A stretch of 64,000 nt of DNA from Bacillus sp. FJAT-49736 (GTDB lineage Bacteria > Bacillota > Bacilli > Bacillales > Bacillaceae_C): contig NZ_JAGYPI010000001.1 in assembly GCF_018343615.1 (NCBI RefSeq), positions 1,804,193 through 1,868,192 on the forward strand, given 5' to 3'. Each line of letters begins with the position of its first letter. Within the stretch, counting starts at the first letter, position 1. The notes below the pieces were generated by a model, which searched no databases, had not been told where the DNA came from, and was given only the letters and a program-made list of their open reading frames with translations. The translations under genes were made by a program, and so were the position numbers. Of the stretch, positions 7,931 to 17,021 are shown in pieces.

Positions 7931-9184
7931 TTGACACACAAGAAAAAAGGATTTTTAGAGAAATGGAAGCTCCCAACCTTACTTTTAATTGGCATAGGGG
8001 TATCAGGGCTAGGTGATTTTGTCTATCTAATTGCCATCAATTTGCTTATTTTGGATATGACACATTCTGCTGCTGCAGTTGCCGGTCTTTGGATTATTGG
8101 ACCAATTGTTGCGATCCTGACAAATTTTTGGTCTGGAGGTTTTATTGACAGAGGAAATAAACGAAACATATTGATTTTGACCGATATCGTACGGGCCATA
8201 TCAGTCGCCATCATTCCATTATTATCATCCATATGGTCCATTTATATGATGCTTGTTATCATAAGCCTTGCAAAAGCTTTTTTCACCCCTGCCTCCACAA
8301 CTTACATAACAAAATTAATTCCCCATCATCAGCGCAAAAAATTTAATTCCATCAATAGTCTTGTAAGATCTGGCGCGTTCGTAGTTGGACCATCTATAGC
8401 AGGTGCTCTATTCTTATTGAGTTCGGTGGATGTAGCGATTTATATTAACGCTATCAGCTTTGCTGTCTCTGCTATTGTCCTATTTTTAATGCCAGACTTA
8501 GACAAGGATTTACAATCACAAAATGCGCCAAAAAAGGGAACATGGAAAACCTTTATTCTGGATTGGAAAGAAGTAATAGGTCAATATCAAAAACAAGCCT
8601 ATGTATTTATTCTCTATAGCTTGTATATTGTAACGATTATCTTTACTTTTGCGATGGACTCACAAGAGGTTGTTTTCACCCAAAAAGTGATTGGGCTGAG
8701 TGCGACTCAATTCAGTTTGCTCGTAAGTATTACCGGAATTGGGTATTTACTTGGATCCATGTATATCTCATTTTTATCTAATCGAATTAGTATCAAACAA
8801 TTAATCGGTATTGGGATCACCCTTATGTCCGTTGGTTATATTATCTTTTCTCTTTCCCATAGTTTTATGTCAGCAGTTATTGGATTTTCTATATTAGGGT
8901 TTTTTAATGCTTTTTCTGGCACTGGATTTAATACATTTTACCAAAATAATATACCTATTGAGATAATGGGAAGAGTATCGAGTGTATTAGGGGTATTGCA
9001 AAATGCTGCCCAAATCATTTTTCTTTTATTTATCGGCTTTTTAGGTGATATCCTCTCTCTTCGAAATGTTATTGTGACAATATCCTTTCTCAATTTTTTA
9101 ACTGCTGTATTAATAAATTTATTTATGTTTAAACCGGAGAAACATATATATTTTACTGAGACAGAAGAGGAAAAAAGTTTGTAG
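7931..9184 (+). CDS. MFS transporter
   Basis: About 417 residues with roughly 12 hydrophobic segments in two bundles separated near residues 195-225 by a charged loop. The loop after helix 2 reads GGFIDRGNKRNIL, the MFS D-R-G-x-[KR] motif A variant, and helices 4-5 carry PASTTYITKL and GPSIAG, typical of the macrolide-efflux-like (DHA3) branch. It probably exports small molecules with protons across the inner membrane; the substrate cannot be read. I prefer TTG 7931, seven bases after AAAGGTGG, over the ATG at 7925, which is too close to the site. It is a single gene flanked by non-coding DNA. Confidence 0.75.
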   Translation: MTHKKKGFLEKWKLPTLLLIGIGVSGLGDFVYLIAINLLILDMTHSAAAVAGLWIIGPIVAILTNFWSGGFIDRGNKRNILILTDIVRAISVAIIPLLSSIWSIYMMLVIISLAKAFFTPASTTYITKLIPHHQRKKFNSINSLVRSGAFVVGPSIAGALFLLSSVDVAIYINAISFAVSAIVLFLMPDLDKDLQSQNAPKKGTWKTFILDWKEVIGQYQKQAYVFILYSLYIVTIIFTFAMDSQEVVFTQKVIGLSATQFSLLVSITGIGYLLGSMYISFLSNRISIKQLIGIGITLMSVGYIIFSLSHSFMSAVIGFSILGFFNAFSGTGFNTFYQNNIPIEIMGRVSSVLGVLQNAAQIIFLLFIGFLGDILSLRNVIVTISFLNFLTAVLINLFMFKPEKHIYFTETEEEKSL

Positions 9185-9299
9185 GATTGAAGTATAAAAC
9201 AGGAATGAAAACAAATACTGATATTAAATAATTTCTGCCAAACCGTTTCATCAGCAGTATTTTTATCACGTAAATGTCACAAACAAAAGTTTTGGTGTA

Positions 9300-9329
9300 T
9301 TTACAATATATATATTTTTCCTTTATAAT
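9300..9329 (+). promoter_or_regulatory. Candidate sigma-A promoter for yqgY
   Basis: TTTACA at 9300-9305, an 18-bp AT-rich spacer and a perfect TATAAT at 9324-9329, 40 bp before the yqgY start. Found by eye from consensus only. Confidence 0.5.
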
Positions 9330-9368
9330 TATAAATTGATGGATACATGGTACAAAGGAGGGATACAT

Positions 9369-9608
9369 ATGGATCGCATGTACAGAGTATTAGGTTTTTG
9401 GACTGCAATGTTTACAGTAATGTTTTATCTTCTAGGATTGGATAAAACAGCATTATTATTCCTTGCACAAACAGGATTCTTTGTCTTATTAAGTTATTTA
9501 AAATTATCAGAGCGTATGTATATGTATATTTTTGGTGCATATTTAACCGTATTTTTTGCTGGATTTACATACTATACGACTTTCTTATTAGTACCAGGTG
9601 CAGAATAA
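9369..9608 (+). CDS. yqgY: DUF2626 small membrane protein YqgY
   Basis: 79 residues with three hydrophobic segments covering most of the chain, starting MDRMYRVLGFWTAMF, as in the DUF2626 family (B. subtilis YqgY). The function is unknown; a small inner-membrane protein. A longer frame from 9336 exists, but ATG 9369 has AAAGGAGGG at ideal spacing. It is convergent with yqgX, sharing a terminator, in the order found in B. subtilis, which supports the name. Confidence 0.85.
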   Translation: MDRMYRVLGFWTAMFTVMFYLLGLDKTALLFLAQTGFFVLLSYLKLSERMYMYIFGAYLTVFFAGFTYYTTFLLVPGAE

Positions 9609-9650
9609 TTATTAAAAAAAGACTCTTATTACAGAGTCTTTTTTTAATAA
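9609..9650. terminator. Bidirectional terminator between yqgY and yqgX
   Basis: The stem core AAAAAAAGACTC / GAGTCTTTTTTT (extending to TTATT / AATAA) has an eight-base loop and T-runs on both strands. It overlaps the last codons of yqgX. Confidence 0.85.
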
Positions 9651-10279
9651 TTATTCAGAAAAGGATTCGATCTTATTTCATCTTCTATTGAAGTAATAGA
9701 GCCATGACCAGGAAGTACCGCCGTTTCTCTTGGTAAAGTTAATAATTTCTCACGGATACTTTCCATTAGTTGTTCATGATTACCCCAAGGTAAATCAGTT
9801 CTGCCAATACTTCCTTGAAATAAGGTATCTCCGGCAAATATGGTCTTTAATTCTTTTACGTAAAAAGAAATGCTTCCGGGTGAATGTCCCGGTGTTTCTA
9901 ATATATTGAAGGTAAATCCTCCGATTGCCAAGGTTCCTTCTGCTTTGATTAAATGATCGGCAGGTGAAGCTACAATGGCTCGTCCATTTAAAAAGAGCTG
10001 CGAACCATTTAAAGACGGATCTGTTAACCAGCTAGCTTCTTCTTCATGAATATAGACTGGAATATCAAAATGCTTTTTTACTTCATCCACTGCCCCTATA
10101 TGATCAAAATGAGCATGTGTTAATAAAATTGCCAACGGATGAAGTTTCTCATTCTCTAAAGTAGCAATAAGCTTATCTCCCTCCGCACCTGGATCAAAAA
10201 TAATACAATCTTTCTCTTGATTATACAGCACATAACAATTTGTCTGTAAAAGACCAAGAGGTATTTGCTTCCATTCCAT
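9644..10279 (-). CDS. yqgX: MBL-fold metallohydrolase YqgX (glyoxalase II-like)
   Basis: 211 residues. The metal-binding motif THAHFDH (about residues 54-60) plus later GHSPGS, GDTLFQGSIGRTDL and a C-terminal PGHG give the full ligand set of a two-metal metallo-beta-lactamase-fold hydrolase. The closest known functional group is the hydroxyacylglutathione hydrolase type, probably acting on bacillithiol- or other thiol-ester substrates in Bacilli. Cytoplasmic. The longest frame begins at TTG 10288 but that codon touches GGAGG; ATG 10279 is nine bases from GGAGG and gives 211 residues, the length I recall for B. subtilis YqgX. Confidence 0.85.
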   Translation of the reverse strand: MEWKQIPLGLLQTNCYVLYNQEKDCIIFDPGAEGDKLIATLENEKLHPLAILLTHAHFDHIGAVDEVKKHFDIPVYIHEEEASWLTDPSLNGSQLFLNGRAIVASPADHLIKAEGTLAIGGFTFNILETPGHSPGSISFYVKELKTIFAGDTLFQGSIGRTDLPWGNHEQLMESIREKLLTLPRETAVLPGHGSITSIEDEIRSNPFLNNY

Positions 10280-10492
10280 TACTGTCAACCTCCACTTCTT
10301 TCGTACATTCTAACATTATAATGGAAAAAGAAAAATCTGCTAATATTTTATATCATGAGATATAGGTATTCGGGTAAACTATGACAAAGAACTTTCACTT
10401 TTTCGCCTCGACAAAATTTATGAGAAAATGTAATATAATATAGAGTGCCATTATTCTTTACATAAGATTCATAAGAAAGGGGTTAATGATAT

Positions 10493-10666
10493 ATGGGTAC
10501 TGTTATTATCTTTGCTCTTGTAACATTACTAGCATTATTCGCAGTATTTAAAACCATCAAAAATAGAAATCCACTAGGGTTTATCTGGGCATTAATCGCA
10601 TTTTTAGTATTTGGATTTTTTACTGTTATGACGGTAATCCACTCAGGATATCCTGCAACTGTATAA
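10493..10666 (+). CDS. yqgW: DUF2759 small membrane protein YqgW
   Basis: A 57-codon gene from ATG 10493, ten bases after AAAGGGG. The protein starts MGTVIIFALVTLLALFAVF and contains GYPATV at its end, with two membrane helices around a charged turn (KTIKNRNPLG). This is the DUF2759/YqgW family, of unknown function and typical length. It lies divergent from yqgX and convergent with yqgU, the B. subtilis arrangement. Upstream, a weak promoter (TCGACA, 17 bp, TAATAT) may be present. Confidence 0.8.
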   Translation: MGTVIIFALVTLLALFAVFKTIKNRNPLGFIWALIAFLVFGFFTVMTVIHSGYPATV

Positions 10667-10670
10667 TTTT

Positions 10671-10694
10671 AAAAAGAGCCTATTGGCTCTTTTT
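10671..10694. terminator. Bidirectional terminator between yqgW and yqgU
   Basis: AAAAAGAGCC (10671-10680) pairs with GGCTCTTTTT (10685-10694) around TATT, with further T residues following. It overlaps the 3' end of yqgU. Confidence 0.85.
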
Positions 10695-11801
10695 TTCATA
10701 TTCAACTATTTTTTTCTTCTTACCTGTTTTTAGGTCTATTAGTTGATTTAACTGATATCCATATAGACATAAAGTCCTGTCAGGGGAGAAGAGAATGGGT
10801 TCGTTTTTCAATGAATCCGCAATAATCGTTTTATCCTTTTCTTGAATATCATATCTTACCAATTGAAAATTGCCATTATACTCATCTGCTGAACCATTCC
10901 CGTGTGGAACAAATGTAAGAAATTCATGATGACTGAAATCATAGTATGGAACAAGCCAATTATCATATTGTCTAAGATGTGGTACCCGAAATGAAAACAT
11001 TTCCTCTAATGTATCATTATAAAAATGATACATCGCAGATTCCCTATCCTTTTCCGGAATCGTTATGGTCATTAAATACGGTTGGAAGGAATCAAATTGA
11101 TAAATATTTTGGAAAAGCTCTCTTCCCTTATTGGTATATGGTGAGGAATATGACCATAATGGAGCAAAGAAGTGCATCTCATTATCTTTCCAATTCTGCA
11201 AAACAATATCATTTTCTCTAAACCATTTTACAAATGGATCATTAAAATCGTATGGATGAAAGGATCCATCCTTAACATTTAAAATATTTACCCGATAACT
11301 CCAATCTTCATAAAAGACCGTAGTTAAGATAAGGTCGGGATTTTCTCTGTTCCAATGAAAGCTTAAATCGTAAGATGGTACCTTTCTGTTTACAATAATC
11401 TTACCTTCCGTATCAATAATGCTTAATGCTGCTGAGTAGGTTAACGATGCTGAATGAATTAATAGATTCTTTTTATCAGGACTGATAACAACATTTTTTA
11501 TAGGATTTCCGGAAGAAAATAATATACTTTGATTTCCATCCAAAAGATTATACTTACAAATAATCGATTGATTATTTTCCTCTGCCATATACACAATAGA
11601 TGTGTTATCTAGCCAGCCAACTATTTTTTGAAAGGTATCTTGCTTTAAGGTTAAAGGCTTTGCTTGATCAAACAAGGAAGGAATAGTCTTTGCTTTTGGT
11701 GGTTCCGAAGGATTTTCCCGATGTGAACAAGCCGCGAGCAAAAATATGAAGATTAGGAGAAGTAAAAGGATATATAGAGAGTTTACTTTTTTTATTTTCA
11801 T
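10680..11801 (-). CDS. yqgU: YqgU-type lipoprotein, beta-propeller-like
   Basis: 373 residues. The N terminus is a lipoprotein signal: KIKK, a hydrophobic stretch, then the lipobox LAAC with Cys at about residue 25, so the mature protein is lipid-anchored outside the membrane. The rest shows repeated strands with blade-like phrases such as VVISPDKKNLLI and LFSPDRTLCLY, as in WD40/TolB-like propellers. Position next to yqgW and yqgS and overall similarity fit B. subtilis YqgU, whose role is unknown. ATG 11801 follows GGAGAGGTG. The gene is alone between terminator-bounded neighbours. Confidence 0.8.
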   Translation of the reverse strand: MKIKKVNSLYILLLLLIFIFLLAACSHRENPSEPPKAKTIPSLFDQAKPLTLKQDTFQKIVGWLDNTSIVYMAEENNQSIICKYNLLDGNQSILFSSGNPIKNVVISPDKKNLLIHSASLTYSAALSIIDTEGKIIVNRKVPSYDLSFHWNRENPDLILTTVFYEDWSYRVNILNVKDGSFHPYDFNDPFVKWFRENDIVLQNWKDNEMHFFAPLWSYSSPYTNKGRELFQNIYQFDSFQPYLMTITIPEKDRESAMYHFYNDTLEEMFSFRVPHLRQYDNWLVPYYDFSHHEFLTFVPHGNGSADEYNGNFQLVRYDIQEKDKTIIADSLKNEPILFSPDRTLCLYGYQLNQLIDLKTGKKKKIVEYEKKSQ

Positions 11802-11930
11802 CCTTTTTCACCTCTCCTTTCCAATGTATCCTTTAGCTTCCTTATCTATTTTCATTATATTATAATACCCCAGAAATATTAAAATTGTTTCGAAAATATA
11901 AAAAATATATTACAAATTGAAAAACCTATA

Positions 11931-13799
11931 CTATTTGTGTGGTATGTAAAACCTTAGAAGATCCCCATAAATTACTTTATCTGAGAACATAAACTCTTTC
12001 GATTCTTTTCCGATAAAAGGCTTACAAAATTGAAGGTCTGTTACGTTTCCAGTATTTCTTACATAACAATCATTGCCTGTCCATATATGATCATTAGTAA
12101 CAAATTTTCCATCCCTAAATATGACGAATGGCTTATAAGCAGCAGAAAATAAATCTTGGCCGAATTGAACATCATTTTTTGTACTTAATCCCAATAAGTG
12201 AAGCAAAGTTGGTCTTATATTTATTTGACCACCAATAGTCAAAATACTCCTGGCTTTATGCTTGTCTGTCACTCCTGGAATATGGATGATAAAAGGAACC
12301 TTTTGTAAATTAAAGGTGTCAAAAGGAGTTAATTTTTTACCAAAGTATTGGCTCATTGCAGCAGTATGATTATCTGAAATTCCGTGATGATCTCCATAAA
12401 ATACAATAATAGATTGCTTATACAAACCATTAGCCTTTAATTTTTCTATAAATTTCTTAATCGCCTCATCCTCATATCTTACAGTAGTAAAATAACGATT
12501 GACTATAGGATCTTCTGATTGATATTCCTCTATTAATTTATCCTCTTCCATAAGTCTAAAAGGGTGATGGTTTGTTAAGGTAACCATTTTCACGTAAAAA
12601 GGCTGCGGAATTTGCTTCATCAATTCAACAGATTGCTCAAAAAATGGAATATCCTTTAATCCCCATCCAACGGAATTATATTCCATTACTTTATAAGAGC
12701 TAGATGAAAAAAATTTTTGATAACCAAAGGATTTATACATAATATTCCGATTCCAAAAGCTCTTATTATTTGCATGCATTGCAGCTGTAAAATAACCGGC
12801 ATCCTGCAGTTTTCTTGCCATTGAATAATAGGTATTGCCGGTATGAGTAAAAAATACAGCACCACGATTTAATGGATAAAGGGAATTTTCAACGATAAAC
12901 TCGGCATCTGAAGTTTTTCCTTGACCTGTTTGATGATAAATATTAGGGAAATAAAAGCTATTTTGAATAAACTTATTTAAAAATGGCGTGACCTCTTGGC
13001 CATTTACTTTGGAATCAATGACAAAGCTTTGGGTTGATTCCAATGAAATAAGAATGAGATTTCTTCCTTTAGCTAAGCCAAAAAAATTCTCATTTGGACG
13101 AGCATAATTTGACTTTACATGATGTTGGATTTCGATTAATTTATTACCATCTGCCCAGACTTTCTGAGCTGATGATTTCGACTGAAGAAAGAGATCATAT
13201 AATTGATAGTTGTAGGCACCTAAAAATTGAACAAGGAGTTTTCTATCAAAGGTTCTAGTTAAGATCTGTGGCCGCGCCACTTCAGCTAAGCAAAGATTGA
13301 TGACAATCATACCGAAGGCAATGGAAAAATAAATGTAACGATAGTTTTTAAGTCTGTACAATGCAGGATAAACTAATATATTTTTTTTATAAAAATATAA
13401 CAAAAGCAGTGGATCCATAAAAAAGATAATATCCCACCACTTTATTTCCGTGTACACACTATCTGTTAAATCGGTAAAATTGCTCGTTTGAAATAAAAGC
13501 GGTATCGTAATAAAATCATTAAAAAAACGAAAGAACATAATATTGGCGTATAAAATCAAGGAAACGACAAAGCTGATAAAAATTATATATTTGTTGCGTC
13601 TATTTTCCAATTTAATAAACAAACAAACTCCAAATACAACAAGTAGAATTCCGAGCGGATTGATGAGTAATATAGCCTCTTGCAATAAGTTCTCTATTTT
13701 CAAATGAAAGTTGGTCCTATAGACGATATATGTTTTTATCCAAAGAAAAAAGACCGCAATAATCGGCAAGGAAATGCTCTCCCGTCTGTCTCTAAACAT
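11931..13799 (-). CDS. yqgS: LTA synthase family protein YqgS
   Basis: About 622 residues: five N-terminal membrane helices (to about residue 190), then an extracellular sulfatase-fold domain. LISLESTQSF near residue 250 carries the catalytic-threonine region (here S/T), HTGNTYYSM, WNRNIMYKSFGY and FYGDHHG supply metal ligands. LtaS paralogues add or prime glycerol phosphate from phosphatidylglycerol to build lipoteichoic acid on the outer membrane face; YqgS is one of the accessory synthases in B. subtilis. GTG 13835 is open but lies in a palindrome and has no ribosome site; ATG 13799 follows GGGGGTTT, so I chose it. Upstream neighbour is glcK. Confidence 0.8.
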   Translation of the reverse strand: MFRDRRESISLPIIAVFFLWIKTYIVYRTNFHLKIENLLQEAILLINPLGILLVVFGVCLFIKLENRRNKYIIFISFVVSLILYANIMFFRFFNDFITIPLLFQTSNFTDLTDSVYTEIKWWDIIFFMDPLLLLYFYKKNILVYPALYRLKNYRYIYFSIAFGMIVINLCLAEVARPQILTRTFDRKLLVQFLGAYNYQLYDLFLQSKSSAQKVWADGNKLIEIQHHVKSNYARPNENFFGLAKGRNLILISLESTQSFVIDSKVNGQEVTPFLNKFIQNSFYFPNIYHQTGQGKTSDAEFIVENSLYPLNRGAVFFTHTGNTYYSMARKLQDAGYFTAAMHANNKSFWNRNIMYKSFGYQKFFSSSSYKVMEYNSVGWGLKDIPFFEQSVELMKQIPQPFYVKMVTLTNHHPFRLMEEDKLIEEYQSEDPIVNRYFTTVRYEDEAIKKFIEKLKANGLYKQSIIVFYGDHHGISDNHTAAMSQYFGKKLTPFDTFNLQKVPFIIHIPGVTDKHKARSILTIGGQINIRPTLLHLLGLSTKNDVQFGQDLFSAAYKPFVIFRDGKFVTNDHIWTGNDCYVRNTGNVTDLQFCKPFIGKESKEFMFSDKVIYGDLLRFYIPHK

Positions 13800-13816
13800 T
13801 AAAATCGAAACCCCCA

Positions 13817-13842
13817 TCTTACAGTGACGAACCACTGTAAGA
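13817..13842. promoter_or_regulatory. Perfect palindrome just upstream of the yqgS start
   Basis: TCTTACAGTG (13817-13826) and CACTGTAAGA (13833-13842) are exact inverted repeats around ACGAAC. The downstream arm ends a few bases before the GGGGG ribosome site of yqgS. As DNA it looks like a repressor operator of the TTACAnn..TGTAA kind; as RNA it would be a 10-bp hairpin abutting the ribosome site. No T-run follows, so it is not a terminator. Confidence 0.5.
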
Positions 13843-13927
13843 AAATTATTTCAAAAGTAATATTTATATAGTGGGCATTTATAAGCATTTCATACCAACA
13901 ATACGGCCATAAAAAGTAGTGAAATAT

Positions 13928-14893
13928 TTATTTATTTTGTGCCAACCATGCGGCTCCCAGAATTCCAGCATCATTTCCTAAGGTTGCTATTACTAGTTCG
14001 GTAGAGGCTGCTACAGCAGAATATGCAAATTGTGTGAAATATCTTTGCAACGGGTTTAAAAGTAAATCCCCCGCTCTGGAAACTCCCCCTCCAATAACAA
14101 TCTTTTTAGGGTTTAAGACATTCCCGATATTAGCTAGGACAAGTCCTAATGGGAGAGTTACATGATCGATAATACTTGCAGATAATGAATCACCATGACT
14201 CGCACTTTCAAATACATCCTTCGCTTCAATTGATCCTTTCTTTAGGTATAGAGCCTTTAATGCTGAATCTCCGTTATGCTTTTCCAATGCTTCTTTTGCA
14301 ATTCTTGCAATACCTGTGGCAGATGCTATTGTTTCCAGACAACCTGTTTTCCCACAATTACAAGGTGCTCCACCATCAGGAATAATAGTAATATGTCCTA
14401 TCTCACCTGCAGCACCTTTTACACCTTGAACAATGCTTCCGTTAACAATAACACCTCCGCCTACTCCTGTTCCTAAAGTAATACAGACAATATCTCTTGC
14501 ACCATTACCTGCACCTTTCCACATTTCACCTAACGCAGCACAATTTGCGTCATTATCTATTTCGACCGGAAGATTGCTTAAATCACTTAAGATTTCTACA
14601 ATTGGATAGTTCTTGGGCCATCCGAGATTAACCGCCTCATATATAATTCCTTTTTCTTTATCAACAGCCCCAGGTGCTCCCATTCCTATACCAATTAATT
14701 TGTCTTTTGTTTCGCCAAGGGACATGAGCTTTTCATTAATCGACTCGTTTATATCGGATAAAATATTTATGCCCTGCTCCGATTTGTCGGTTGGAATTTC
14801 CCACTTATGCAGAATCTCCCCGTCTTCTTGAACAAAAGCAAGCTTGACACTTGTTCCCCCTAAATCGACACCAACGATCCATTTATTGGACAT
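13928..14893 (-). CDS. glcK: Glucokinase, ROK family
   Basis: 321 residues. The N terminus has the ATP-binding VGVDLGGTSVKLA, a middle ITLGTGVGGGVIVNG, and the ROK zinc motif CNCGKTGCLE (about residues 175-184) preceded by GEIGH. These fit bacterial ROK glucokinases that phosphorylate glucose to glucose 6-phosphate in the cytosol. ATG 14893 follows AGGGAG and starts one base after the yqgQ stop, so the two are probably translated from one message, as in B. subtilis yqgQ-glcK. Confidence 0.92.
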   Translation of the reverse strand: MSNKWIVGVDLGGTSVKLAFVQEDGEILHKWEIPTDKSEQGINILSDINESINEKLMSLGETKDKLIGIGMGAPGAVDKEKGIIYEAVNLGWPKNYPIVEILSDLSNLPVEIDNDANCAALGEMWKGAGNGARDIVCITLGTGVGGGVIVNGSIVQGVKGAAGEIGHITIIPDGGAPCNCGKTGCLETIASATGIARIAKEALEKHNGDSALKALYLKKGSIEAKDVFESASHGDSLSASIIDHVTLPLGLVLANIGNVLNPKKIVIGGGVSRAGDLLLNPLQRYFTQFAYSAVAASTELVIATLGNDAGILGAAWLAQNK

Positions 14894-14894
14894 A

Positions 14895-15104
14895 CTACTC
14901 CCTCTTCCCTCGTGTTTTTTCTTTTTCTATTTCCATCCTTAATAATAATAGAGCATTCGAAAATATGTCTTTTGGAATAAGCTGTGTTTTATATAATTCC
15001 AATATTTCCATTTCCATTAATTCAAGATCAGCAAGCCTATTTCCAACATAAATAATGATCCCAAATTTTTTTAATAGTTGTTGTACATCATATACCGTTT
15101 TCAT
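14895..15104 (-). CDS. yqgQ: YqgQ family (DUF910) small protein
   Basis: 69 residues, helical and charged: MKTVYDVQQLLKKFGIIIYV then a long helix rich in Glu, Leu and Lys. It matches the DUF910/YqgQ family, small three-helix cytoplasmic proteins of unknown function that sit directly upstream of glcK in Bacilli. The stop is followed after one base by the glcK start. The coding frame is intact and of usual length. Confidence 0.88.
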   Translation of the reverse strand: MKTVYDVQQLLKKFGIIIYVGNRLADLELMEMEILELYKTQLIPKDIFSNALLLLRMEIEKEKTRGKRE

Positions 15105-15137
15105 TCATTCACCAGCTTTTTCTTTTTGCTTCGGATC

Positions 15138-16667
15138 CTATTCACTTTGGTTTAATTGATCAAGAAAATTTTTAAATTTTTCATTATCCGTTAGTTCAAC
15201 TGCCTTTTGAGCTTCCTTCCTTGCAGCTTCTTTATTTCCTTCATCTAAATATAGCAATGCTAAATTAAAATGAGCTTCTGCAAAGTTAGGTTCCATTTTT
15301 ACTGCTGTAAGGAGATGCTCTTTAGCTTCTTGATACTTCTTTAAATGAACTTCAGAGTATGAAAGCTGAAAATAGGTACTTGCATTTCCTTTCCCTTTTG
15401 AAACATAATCATTTAGAAGCTTGTAAGCGGAACCATATTCTCCATCACTTATTTTTTTCTGTGAAAGCGTATTTATCACATTCGGTGTTGAATAGCTTCC
15501 TCCGTGGAATCCCATATATATAAATCCTGCAGAAAGGACTAGTGTCAATAGGAATGAACCTAGTTGTACAGCCACTCGTTTTTTCTTTGGGAAATGGACA
15601 ATCGCGGCAGCTAAGAAACCGCCAATTAATCCGCCAATATGTCCAAAATTATCTACGCCCGAAACGGAATAACCAAAAATAAGATTAATAATGATCACTA
15701 TGATTACATTTGTGCCCATTGTTCTAAAAAAGAGCTTTGGATATACGGCACCTAAATATAGCAATGCACCGAAACAGCCAAAAATAGCACCACTAGCACC
15801 AGCGGAAACACTACTGCTAAAGAGAAAACTTGCAAGCGTACCTGTAAAACCGGCAATTAAATAAATGATTAAAAAGCGAACCCTTCCGTATATTCGTTCA
15901 ATAGCAGTACCTAAATAGTAAAGTGCTAATGAATTCATTAATAAATGAAGCAGGCCAATATGAAGAAAAATAGGGGTAATAAAGCGCCACCATTGTCCTT
16001 CAATTATGAGCAGATTTGACTTTGCTCCAAAACGTATTAAGTTTTGCGTATTGGAGCTTCCTCCCATTAATTCTAATATCAAAAAGATAATTATTTGAAT
16101 TCCTAGTAAAATATAGGTAAAAAACGGCTTACCATTATTAAAAATTTGTTGTTCTTCTTGCGTTTGCGAGACCGCATTTGTTAATACGGTATTCCTAAGA
16201 TAATCTACATCCGCTTCATCATACTGTTCCTTCAGTGAAATGGATATAGAATCCTGCATAAAGCTGCTGACTTGTTGAATTCCATCCTCCACATTTGTAC
16301 TTTCAATCAGTCTATTATGGACGATAGTCTTTCCTTTATTAATTCCTAAAGGATGTTTAATTGTTGCTTCATAATCATCTACTGGGGCATATGTACTTAC
16401 ATATATATTCAATACATTTAAGCTTCTCTTCATGAAATGTTTGCGAAGTTTTTCCGCTTGGATACAAGTATGCTCAGCATCACGTTTTAACCAATTTCCC
16501 CAATCCAGATCATATCTCAGCATCCTAATAATTTGAGCATGCTTGTTTGATGTATCCTCCAGCCAAATTTCCTGATAATCTTCACTAATTTGAATGAGAC
16601 GATACTTTTTTTCAACGATAAAAAAATAAGCTAGCCTCCAAAACAAAAAGTCCTGCGTACCGCTCAA
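15138..16667 (-). CDS. gluP: Rhomboid intramembrane serine protease GluP with TPR tail
   Basis: 509 residues. An N-terminal cytosolic domain (about 1-175) precedes a seven-helix rhomboid core; the catalytic serine is in GASGAIFG and its partner histidine in DNFGHIGGLIGG. The C-terminal 100 residues hold two TPR repeats (NASTYFQLSYSEVHLKKYQE and NFAEAHFNLALLYLDEGNKE). In B. subtilis GluP (YqgP) is an inner-membrane protease tied to cell division, glucose export and magnesium-transporter quality control. Start TTG 16667 has GGCGGGG upstream. Same strand as yqgQ-glcK, 33 bp before yqgQ, so one operon is likely. Confidence 0.92.
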   Translation of the reverse strand: MSGTQDFLFWRLAYFFIVEKKYRLIQISEDYQEIWLEDTSNKHAQIIRMLRYDLDWGNWLKRDAEHTCIQAEKLRKHFMKRSLNVLNIYVSTYAPVDDYEATIKHPLGINKGKTIVHNRLIESTNVEDGIQQVSSFMQDSISISLKEQYDEADVDYLRNTVLTNAVSQTQEEQQIFNNGKPFFTYILLGIQIIIFLILELMGGSSNTQNLIRFGAKSNLLIIEGQWWRFITPIFLHIGLLHLLMNSLALYYLGTAIERIYGRVRFLIIYLIAGFTGTLASFLFSSSVSAGASGAIFGCFGALLYLGAVYPKLFFRTMGTNVIIVIIINLIFGYSVSGVDNFGHIGGLIGGFLAAAIVHFPKKKRVAVQLGSFLLTLVLSAGFIYMGFHGGSYSTPNVINTLSQKKISDGEYGSAYKLLNDYVSKGKGNASTYFQLSYSEVHLKKYQEAKEHLLTAVKMEPNFAEAHFNLALLYLDEGNKEAARKEAQKAVELTDNEKFKNFLDQLNQSE

Positions 16668-16793
16668 TCTTTTCCCCGCCTTTATAGTGCAAAATTTACT
16701 ATTTTATCTGATTAATATTTACTATAACGAAAAAATAGACCACCTGTAAAGCAATACACGTGCTTTACAGGTGATCCATCACTATTTATATTC

Positions 16794-16970
16794 TTATCGA
16801 AATGTGCTTTGCATAAATCGAGTACGTAGCCAAGGAATACTCATGGCCAATTGAACCGCTACCTTCCTTAGCCAATAGCTGCCAAAGGCAATATTCAAGA
16901 TTTTATATCGATATTTAAATATTCCTGCAATGACGAGAAAGGGAACAACCCATTTCATTATAAATCCCAT
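16794..16970 (-). CDS. yqgO: Small membrane-associated protein, YqgO-like by position
   Basis: 58 residues from ATG 16970, which has GGAGGG seven bases upstream (a further upstream start at 16985 does not). One hydrophobic N-terminal helix (FIMKWVVPFLVIAGIFKY) is followed by a basic, amphipathic part ending WLRTRFMQSTFR. I recognise it only weakly; the name rests on its place between yqgN and gluP, where B. subtilis has yqgO, and on length. Function unknown. Confidence 0.6.
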   Translation of the reverse strand: MGFIMKWVVPFLVIAGIFKYRYKILNIAFGSYWLRKVAVQLAMSIPWLRTRFMQSTFR

Positions 16971-17021
16971 CAATAATCCCTCCATAACCTTTTATTTTAT
17001 TATGTGGTAATGGAGAGGAAT

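Noticed and set aside
9153-9368. 71-codon minus-strand frame between the MFS gene and yqgY
   Set aside because: It covers the yqgY promoter and ribosome site and reads like AT-rich chance sequence.
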